Shown one piece after another: positions 52,601 through 57,073 of a stretch of DNA of 57,073 bases (positions are counted from its first letter, which is position 1; every line of letters starts with the position of its first letter). Where the stretch lies: positions 1 to 57,073 of the forward strand of contig JAEYMI010000003.1 in NCBI GenBank assembly GCA_023461275.1, in the 5' to 3' direction. The stretch comes from Actinomycetes bacterium (GTDB lineage: Bacteria > Actinomycetota > Actinomycetes > Mycobacteriales > Mycobacteriaceae). The position numbers and the translations under genes were made by a program. Below the pieces are notes generated by a model. The model saw nothing but the letters and a program-made list of their open reading frames with translations, was not told the origin of the DNA and searched no databases.

Positions 52601-53011
52601 CTGCGGTGCCGATACGCGATCGCAGTCAGTGATGACGAAGGCGCCGAGCACGTTCCGCCATTCGTCGGTGAAAGAGGTTGCCGGCCGCAGGTTTTCTGAC
52701 GATTCGTCCGCCGGTTCGGCGGCGGCCAGTAGCAGCGCGGCGCCGTGCGCGCACGCGCCGCCGGCGGGGCACGTGCAGGTCGTCAGGGTGAGTCGACGCT
52801 CGGCGCCGTCGGCGACGAACGATGCCGTCACAAAGTAGGTCCGTTGCTCGGAGTCCCGGCAGATTCCGGTGAGCACCAGACCGCTTGGCGTCCAGCACTC
52901 GTGCGCCACCCGACCTTGGCCGGCGTACACCTGGCCACGCTCGACGGTGTCGGCGTCGAAGTGCCGGAGAAGCTCGTCGGGGTGCATGTGAAGCGGGCCG
53001 AATCGGGACAT
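49637..53011 (-). CDS. SWIM zinc-finger SNF2-family helicase
   Basis: 1124 aa. N-terminal SWIM zinc finger with Cys79, Cys81, Cys87 and His89 (CTCPAGGACAHGAALL). The SNF2 ATPase occupies about 660-1120: Walker A DDMGLGKT (about 687), TSVVGNW, DEAQ box IFDEAQFVKN (about 785), TGTPMENNLMELWALL, and the C-terminal helicase block VFSQFTGFLHLIGE, LISLKAGGFGLNLTEADYC, DRAHRIGQTRPVTVYRL. Mycobacterial HelZ-type proteins are similar. DNA translocation or remodelling is expected. Nothing nearby identifies it as part of a defence system. Confidence 0.94.
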   Translation of the reverse strand: MSRFGPLHMHPDELLRHFDADTVERGQVYAGQGRVAHECWTPSGLVLTGICRDSEQRTYFVTASFVADGAERRLTLTTCTCPAGGACAHGAALLLAAAEPADESSENLRPATSFTDEWRNVLGAFVITDCDRVSAPQTPLGLLVELPEPSLYGTDAAPVLRLITHDKVGAWTPAGITWAGFQPTPTEGFAPMPGPNRTDSFPLEHVRAIRAIARADLDPSTLDAMSLGPSPADIWDLLSAASDAGVTLIPHDDFGVRDIKLITGSRMAFHVYHDSVDVVVEPYLQIDGNHTPTGPVGLIGFPLPHGLFAVCGTTLVLGPFDSPPSREALANLLAQGTIVIPDDDLDEFITDVLPELSASAPVDVDDDVLDVRSVSGPIPLLTIYADDNGSRVHWSISYRVNGRLREFVDYSDPDDTAYRDADEEEDCWYHYRYYLELVARVCKRWQQQALRYRFQGGVGTLFDDPDGDMEFDFDVERPGLFARIFTYDAVETAVLCAEVVPELYAAGLEVRIVGDPPEYVPAEDDPVIAISTHADDHESVANDWLNLSITVDVAGHAVPLSHVLRELAKGATHMLLPGGTYFRLDTPELTRLSELIREATELGEIERGKVRRRPSNSSLWDELLSLGVVDKQLAQWHSRIEQLASATAPAPVEPPPTLHADLRDYQRAGFSWLAFCWHNGIGGILADDMGLGKTVQILTLLAHAAADDPSARFLVVAPTSVVGNWISEAQRFVPTLDAVAITTTKATSGAGLAERIGDARLVVTSYTILRMQIAALGEFTWSAAIFDEAQFVKNHRAKTHTSARQLPATTKFAITGTPMENNLMELWALLSLTSPGLFPSPTSFTEYFRKPIEGGNSERLRLLRRRIRPVMLRRTKGQVADDLPPKQEQVVTLPLTPRHDRIYQTRLTRERQKVLGLLGDWEENRFAILRSLTMLRQLSLHAGLVDEAHLDVASTKIDYLAERLPELVAEGHSTLVFSQFTGFLHLIGERLTQIGLKYSYLDGSMPAPAREASINEFTGGTTQIFLISLKAGGFGLNLTEADYCFVCDPWWNPAAEAQAVDRAHRIGQTRPVTVYRLVSEATMEGKVIELQDRKRALFTAVMDEGAAFGGVLGAEDIRELFSDE

Positions 53012-53118
53012 GCGCTCACGGTAGGGACTGAATCCGACGGTTCAGCCCGCTGCGCAGGGTTATCCACAGGCCACGGGATCGATCAACAACCCTCGATCAA
53101 ACAACTACCGTGGGCATC

Positions 53119-53505
53119 ATGCTGGATCATGTGGCACTGCAATGCTCCGACGTCGCTGCTGCGGCATCGTTCTACACGACGGTCTTCGGCGCGATCGGCG
53201 TCCGCGAGGCGATGCGGTTCGAGCGCGACGGTGGCGTGGTCGTCGGGCTCTCCGGTGCCGACGGCTTTCCGCACCTCTGGCTCGGGCCGCTCGTCGATCA
53301 AGGTGATCGGCCGATCCACCTCGCGTTGACCGCATCCGACCGAGCGTCGGTGGATGAGGTGTTCCGGGCCGCGCTATCGGCCGGCGCGACGATCCTGCAC
53401 GAGCCGCGTCTGTGGCCGGAGTATCACCCCGGCTACTACGGAGTGTTCCTGCGCGACCCCGACGGCAACAACGTCGAGGCGGTCTTCCACGACTTCGGTG
53501 GCTGA
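53119..53505 (+). CDS. VOC/glyoxalase-family protein
   Basis: 128 aa, one glyoxalase/bleomycin-resistance fold of two beta-alpha-beta-beta-beta halves: MLDHVALQCSDVAAAASFYTTVFGA at the start and YYGVFLRDPDGNNVEAVFHD at the end. Metal ligands expected at His4, His57 or nearby and Glu near the C-terminus (NNVEAV). Substrate unknown. GTG 53110 is an alternative start. A TTATCCACA lies at 53060-53068 in the divergent gap to the helicase gene. Confidence 0.85.
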   Translation: MLDHVALQCSDVAAAASFYTTVFGAIGVREAMRFERDGGVVVGLSGADGFPHLWLGPLVDQGDRPIHLALTASDRASVDEVFRAALSAGATILHEPRLWPEYHPGYYGVFLRDPDGNNVEAVFHDFGG

Positions 53506-53509
53506 GGAG

Positions 53510-54358
53510 TCAGGCCGGCAGGGCGGCGCCCCGCTCGCGCGGAAACCACGGGATCAGCATCGACGTCGCGCGCTGATAGTCGGTGTAGGCCGGGTACTTC
53601 GACGCCGAGATGGATTCGGTGAACTTCGTCGAACCGATGAACAGCAGGGTGAGCAGCACCGCGCCGACGATGGTCGGGTTGATCACCCCACCCCAGAAGC
53701 CCAGGCCCGACGCGACGGCCGCACTCGCCCCGAAGCAGTAGATCATCCACCACTGACCTTGCTCACCGAAGAAATTCGGGTGGCGGCTGTACCGGAAGAG
53801 CCCGGTGGTCGCGAACCCGGGCTCGAGGTGGCCGCCTGCCCTGGCCTTCTGCTGATGGAACTTCCATTGCTGTTGATCGGCAACGGTTTCGATGGCCAGG
53901 AACGCCAGAAAGGCGATCGCACAGACGATGTCGAAGGCATTGAGCGGCGTCGGATGCCAGTAGGCCATCGCCCCCGGTAAGGCGATGAGCACAAGTAAGA
54001 GGTTCTGGTAGAGCACGATGAAGAACATGTTGAACAGCTGGAACTGCCACGGCTTCATGCGCCCGCGCAGGATGGCCCATCGGTAGTCTTCGACGCCGCT
54101 GTAGCCGCCCTTGCGTGCGAAGTTGAACGTCAACCGCGCGCCCCACACCGTCACCAGAACGGCCATCAGCACGAGCCGGCCGCTCGGTTCGTCGTCGACG
54201 ATGGCCGCGATGGCGAAGATCCAGAGGTAGATGACCGGCACGACCGACCAGATTCGATCGACCCACGAGGTGTCACCGGTGACCAGCGACGCCACCCAGC
54301 ATCCGAGGCAGGATGCACCCGCAACGATCAGAACCCAGCCGATGGGACCCATGACCAT
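53510..54358 (-). CDS. DUF1295 / steroid 5-alpha-reductase-like membrane protein
   Basis: About 282 aa from ATG 54358 (ATG 54352 also possible). Around six to seven membrane helices; conserved DUF1295 features are DRIWSVVPVIYLW, KGGYSGVEDYRW, QLFNMFFIVLYQN, QQQWKF, and the C-terminal TGLFRYSRHPNFFGEQGQWW with IGSTKFTESISASKYPAYTDYQ. That C-terminal block is typical of NADPH-binding membrane reductases and methyltransferases. Substrate unknown. Divergent from the TPR gene with only 34 bp between the start codons. Confidence 0.88.
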   Translation of the reverse strand: MVMGPIGWVLIVAGASCLGCWVASLVTGDTSWVDRIWSVVPVIYLWIFAIAAIVDDEPSGRLVLMAVLVTVWGARLTFNFARKGGYSGVEDYRWAILRGRMKPWQFQLFNMFFIVLYQNLLLVLIALPGAMAYWHPTPLNAFDIVCAIAFLAFLAIETVADQQQWKFHQQKARAGGHLEPGFATTGLFRYSRHPNFFGEQGQWWMIYCFGASAAVASGLGFWGGVINPTIVGAVLLTLLFIGSTKFTESISASKYPAYTDYQRATSMLIPWFPRERGAALPA

Positions 54359-54392
54359 GACGATAGACCCGTCGCCGCGCGATGATGGACCG

Positions 54393-56087
54393 ATGAGCGA
54401 CGAGTATTTCGATCTGGGCACGTACTCGCATCGGGTGACCACGAGCTCACCGCTGGCGCAGCAGTGGTTCGACCGCGGGTTGGTGTGGACCTACGGGTTC
54501 AACCATGAGGAAGCCGTCGCCTGTTTCCAGCGGGCGGTCGAGGCCGACCCGAACTGTGCGATGGCGTTCTGGGGTATCGCCTACGCGCTGGGTCCCAACT
54601 ACAACAAGCCGTGGGAGTTCTTCGACGAGACCGAGTTGGGCACCGTCGTCGAACGGACGCACGAGGCGGCGGTGCGCGCCCGGGAGCTGGCCGGTTCGGC
54701 GACTCCGGTGGAACAGGCGTTGATCGGTGCTCTGGTGCACCGGTATCCGGCTTCCACGCCCGACGGTCCGGCGGGCGAGGCGCAGACGTGTGCGGTCTGG
54801 AATGTGGCGTTCGCCGACGCGATGCGCACGGTGTACGACGAGCATCCCGAAGATCTCGAGGTGGCAACACTTTTCGCTGATGCACTGATGAATCTGACGC
54901 CGTGGGCGCTGTGGGATCTGGTGACCGGTGAGCCGGCGCCGGGCTCCTATGCTCTTGAGATCAAGGACGTCCTGGAGCGGGCCATGACGCTACCCGGTGG
55001 ACGTGACCACCCGGGCCTCCTGCACCTCTTCATCCACCTGGTGGAGATGTCGTCGACGCCGGAAAACGGACTGCCCGTTGCCAATCGGCTGCGGGACCTG
55101 GTGCCCGACGCCGGTCACCTGCGGCACATGCCGAGCCACCTCGACGTGCTGTGCGGCGACTACCAGCAGGTCATCACCGCCAACCTGCGGGCCATCGAGG
55201 CCGACGAGAAGTTCGTCGACCGTGAGGGTCCGATGAACTTCTACACCATGTATCGGTGCCACGACTTGCATTTCGCGGTGTACGGCGCGATGTTCCTCGG
55301 GCAGTCCGAGATTGCGCTGACAGTGGTTGAACAGCTGGAACGCACGATTCCCGATGACCTTCTGCACGTTGATGTTCCACCGATGGCCGATTGGTTGGAA
55401 GGTTTCCTCGGGCTTCGGGTGCATGTCTACATCCGATTCGGGATGTGGGCTGAACTCATCGCGTTGGAGCTGCCCAGCGATCCTGAACTCAAATGCACCA
55501 CAACGGCTCTCATCCACTACGGGCGCGGTGTGGCCTATGCGGCGACCGGCCGGGTGCCGGAAGCCGAGGCCGAGCGCGAGTTGTTCCGTGAGGCGGTCAG
55601 GCGGGTGCCGGAGAGTCGCATCCTGTTCAACAACACCTGCCGCGACATCCTGGCTGTCGCGTCGGCGATGCTCGACGGCGAACTGCAGTATCGCCGAGGC
55701 AATATCGATGCGGCGTTCCAACATCTTCGACGCTCCATCGCGCTCGACGATCACCTGCCCTACGACGAACCGTGGGGCTGGATGCAGCCGACGAGGCACG
55801 CCTACGGTGCGCTGCTTTTGGAGCAGGCGAGGGTCGAGGAGGCCGAAGCGGTGTATCGCGCCGACCTCGGTTACGACGACACCCTGCGCCGCTCGGTGCA
55901 GCACCCGCGGAATGTGTGGTCGCTGCACGGCTATCACGAGTGCCTGACCCGGCTCGGCAAGACCGGTGAGGCGGCGATCATCGGCCGCGAACTCACCCTT
56001 GCCGCCGCGCTGGCCGACGTCCCCGTCGTGGCGTCGTGCCTATGCCGGCTCGACGTGGCCGGCCCGCCGTCGCACGGTTGTTGCTAG
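54393..56087 (+). CDS. Tetratricopeptide-repeat protein
   Basis: 564 aa. N-terminal TPR (AQQWFDRGLVWTYGFNHEEAVACFQRAVEADPNCAMAFWGIAYALGPNY, about residues 22-70) and further TPR-like repeats in the second half. A central block DHPGLLHLFIHLVEMS...GHLRHMPSHLD has closely spaced His residues conserved in this protein type, possibly metal-binding (inference). The last residues are GPPSHGCC. ATG 54393 is preferred because the upstream extension overlaps the divergent DUF1295 gene. Function unknown. Confidence 0.82.
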   Translation: MSDEYFDLGTYSHRVTTSSPLAQQWFDRGLVWTYGFNHEEAVACFQRAVEADPNCAMAFWGIAYALGPNYNKPWEFFDETELGTVVERTHEAAVRARELAGSATPVEQALIGALVHRYPASTPDGPAGEAQTCAVWNVAFADAMRTVYDEHPEDLEVATLFADALMNLTPWALWDLVTGEPAPGSYALEIKDVLERAMTLPGGRDHPGLLHLFIHLVEMSSTPENGLPVANRLRDLVPDAGHLRHMPSHLDVLCGDYQQVITANLRAIEADEKFVDREGPMNFYTMYRCHDLHFAVYGAMFLGQSEIALTVVEQLERTIPDDLLHVDVPPMADWLEGFLGLRVHVYIRFGMWAELIALELPSDPELKCTTTALIHYGRGVAYAATGRVPEAEAERELFREAVRRVPESRILFNNTCRDILAVASAMLDGELQYRRGNIDAAFQHLRRSIALDDHLPYDEPWGWMQPTRHAYGALLLEQARVEEAEAVYRADLGYDDTLRRSVQHPRNVWSLHGYHECLTRLGKTGEAAIIGRELTLAAALADVPVVASCLCRLDVAGPPSHGCC

Positions 56088-56099
56088 GCCTCGTCGACG

Positions 56100-56298
56100 G
56101 CGCCCTGCCTCGCGTTGATAGCGCCCTCGGACGCGTTGACGGCGCCCTGCCTCGCGTTGATAGCGCCCTCGGACGCGTTGACGGCGCCCGGCCTCGCGTT
56201 GATAGCGCCCTCGGACGCGTTGACGGCGCCTTGTCTCGCGTTGATAGCGCCCTCGGACGCGTTGACGGCGCCCTGCCTCGCGTCGGCAGCGCCCGCAG
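56100..56298. repeat. 42-bp tandem repeat, about 4.7 units
   Basis: Units start at 56100, 56142, 56184 and 56226, with a partial fifth from 56268. Each is two related 21-bp halves (GCGCCCTGCCTCGCGTTGAT plus A; GCGCCCTCGGACGCGTTGAC plus G). The second half is identical in all four full units; the first half varies at three positions. The ancestral unit was probably 21 bp, doubled to 42. Confidence 0.93.
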
Positions 56299-56341
56299 TT
56301 CGCTTGCAGCAGTGGCCCGTTGACTGGGCACGGCCGGCGGC

Positions 56342-56409
56342 CAGAAACCCCGCTTCTCGCTAGAAACACTGCGCGTGCGTAGTGTTTCTAGCGAGATCGG
56401 GTGTTTCTG
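56342..56409. repeat. 68-bp near-perfect palindrome, copy B
   Basis: Arms 56342-56375 and 56376-56409 are complementary at 28 of 34 positions. Same ends (CAGAAAC/GTTTCTG), same length and same inner CTCGCTAGAAACACT block as 35117-35184. Confidence 0.9.
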
Positions 56410-56457
56410 TTTCTCGAGTTACGCTGTGCTACTTGCTTTCTGCTGGTCGCACCCGTC

Positions 56458-56502
56458 GCTGGTCGAGTAGTCCGAGGCGCCAGCCGAGGACGTATCGAGA
56501 CC
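56458..56502. repeat. Dispersed palindromic repeat, copy before the DUF222 gene
   Basis: GCTGGTCGAGTAG (56458-56470) and GTATCGAGACC (56492-56502) match arms of the element at 488-618. Confidence 0.65.
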
Positions 56503-56598
56503 CGTCGAGCCACACCGTTTCCCAAGGTCGACGACGGCTCGACCGGTCTTGTCACACCCCCTCGCTAGTCTGTCGGTAGTGCAAATTTCTTGATGCTT

Positions 56599-56674
56599 AC
56601 TTTCAGTGTTGACGCGTGAATGATGATGCGGTCCAACCCAACACACCCCGCCCGCGGGGTGGTTCACTGAAAGT
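56599..56674. promoter_or_regulatory. Long inverted repeat with inner GC hairpin ahead of the DUF222 gene
   Basis: ACTTTCAGTG (56599-56608) and CACTGAAAGT (56665-56674) are perfectly complementary. Inside the 56-nt loop is a 7-bp stem ACCCCGC-CC-GCGGGGT (56645-56660). The 3' arm ends 8 bp before the GTG of the DUF222 gene, so the folded RNA would include the translation start region. Confidence 0.6.
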
Positions 56675-56682
56675 GGTGTCAG

Positions 56683-57073
56683 GTGTTCACCTTCTCCGAC
56701 CCGGTCATCGACGACGCTGTGGTGTCGTCGATGCCGCGCGACGAGGTGGCCACCACCGCCGCAACGATGCTGCGCGAGGCTCGTGCCCGAGAAGCTCGCA
56801 CCGTGCTGTTGGCGACGCGGTTGGCGTTGGACACCTACGACGATGTGATCAACGGTGTGTACGGGGTGGCGTCCAGTTATTCGCACACCAAAGCCGACAA
56901 GGTCGCCACCGGAGAAGTGTCCCTACAACTCGGTGTCTCACGCACAAAAGCTGGGGAGTGGATCAAACTCGGCGAATCGCTGGCCGCGTATCCGAAAGTC
57001 CGCCAGGCATACCTGGCCGGGGACTACTCCACCAGCCGGGTACGCGACATCGTGCGCGCCCTCGACGTCGCAC
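56683..57073 (+). CDS. DUF222 (13E12-type) protein, N-terminal part
   Basis: The first 130 codons, cut by the window edge. GTG 56683 is the first usable start after an in-frame TGA at 56668. The translation has the DUF222 features: helical N-terminus (VATTAATMLREARAREARTVLLATRLAL) and EVSLQLGVSRTKAGEWIKLGESLAAYPKVRQAYLAGDYSTSRVRDIVRAL. Full-length members usually have a C-terminal HNH nuclease domain, which is not visible here. This is the multicopy 13E12 family of Actinobacteria, associated with repeats and mobile DNA. Confidence 0.85.
   Translation, partial: MFTFSDPVIDDAVVSSMPRDEVATTAATMLREARAREARTVLLATRLALDTYDDVINGVYGVASSYSHTKADKVATGEVSLQLGVSRTKAGEWIKLGESLAAYPKVRQAYLAGDYSTSRVRDIVRALDVA

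Larger units (their letters stand above)
56088..56682. other. 595-bp repeat-rich intergenic region
   Basis: Between the TPR gene and the DUF222 gene. It contains, in order, a 42-bp tandem repeat, the second 68-bp palindrome, a TCGATAC-family repeat and a long inverted repeat. Open frames across the tandem repeat exist in several frames on both strands only because the unit length is a multiple of 3. Confidence 0.75.

Noticed and set aside
49637..53011. SNF2 helicase plus TY-Chap-like gene as a defence island
   Set aside because: SWIM-SNF2 proteins are common housekeeping-type genes in Actinobacteria, and no nuclease, methylase or mobile gene is next to it.
53060..53068. Isolated DnaA-box-like TTATCCACA between the helicase and VOC genes
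   Set aside because: A single 9-mer with no partner sites or other structure; likely chance.
56100..56298. Possible CRISPR array
   Set aside because: The units are directly adjacent with no unique spacers, and no cas genes are present.
56036..56323. 95-codon ORF made of VDGALPR/VDSALGR heptads
   Set aside because: Generated by the 42-bp tandem repeat; frames are open on both strands, and there is no ribosome-binding site.
56599..56682. HEARO/omega-RNA of an IscB system
   Set aside because: The element is too short, and the downstream gene is DUF222-type, not IscB.

Overview
The window is high-GC actinobacterial chromosome, most likely Gordonia or a close relative in the Mycobacteriales. 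The evidence is gene order: gyrB-gyrA, a DUF3566 membrane protein, tRNA-Ile/tRNA-Ala, a CwsA-like protein, ppiA, a PH-domain protein, crgA, trpG/pabA, and the minus-strand run pknB-pknA-pbpA-rodA-pstP-fhaB-fhaA followed by tRNA-Leu(CAG). This is the origin-proximal layout known from Mycobacterium tuberculosis. Porin-type DUF3068, PE-PPE-domain, MmpS-like, DUF3556, Stf0 and DesA3-type genes fit a mycolate-containing lineage. The genus is inferred, not proven.

Layout. 1-4700: end of gyrB, gyrA, the DUF3566 gene and two tRNAs; a palindromic repeat lies between gyrB and gyrA. 4.8-10.6 kb is an accessory insertion relative to the mycobacterial order: MFS exporter, T4 Pnkp-type HAD phosphatase, membrane GGDEF protein, Tat-exported DAPG/phloretin hydrolase-like protein, and a proline-rich DUF4190 protein. 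10.6-14 kb: CwsA-like, ppiA, rhomboid, PH protein, crgA, trpG/pabA. 14-23.8 kb: the Ser/Thr kinase, cell-elongation and FHA operon, with stop/start overlaps at most junctions. 24-29.3 kb: tRNA-Leu, an NT5C-like protein divergent from a MarR regulator, a DUF3068 protein, a tandem 94-bp repeat with terminator-like hairpins, and several secreted or lipoprotein genes.

29.7-35 kb is a sulfur/sulfation block: sulfatase, Stf0-type sulfotransferase, CysD and a CysN-CysC fusion, the last three overlapping by 4 and 1 nt. It could make PAPS and use it in one transcript. 35.4-41.7 kb: acyl-CoA synthetase, DUF3556 membrane protein, phytoene-desaturase-like flavoprotein and a PucR-type regulator. 41.8-48.3 kb: large LuxR-type ATPase regulator, the ferredoxin-reductase/acyl-CoA desaturase pair with a palindromic operator, and a carotenoid oxygenase. 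48.4-57 kb: YbjN/TY-Chap-like protein, SWIM-SNF2 helicase, VOC protein, DUF1295 membrane protein, TPR protein, a 42-bp tandem repeat, dispersed palindromes and the start of a DUF222 (13E12-type) gene cut by the window edge.

The least explained material is intergenic: a 68-bp near-perfect palindrome present twice, dispersed TCGATAC/GGTCGAG repeats, the 94-bp tandem hairpin element, DnaA-box-like sites between the PH gene and crgA, and a long inverted repeat ahead of the DUF222 gene. No CRISPR array, insertion sequence, prophage or recognised defence system was seen.
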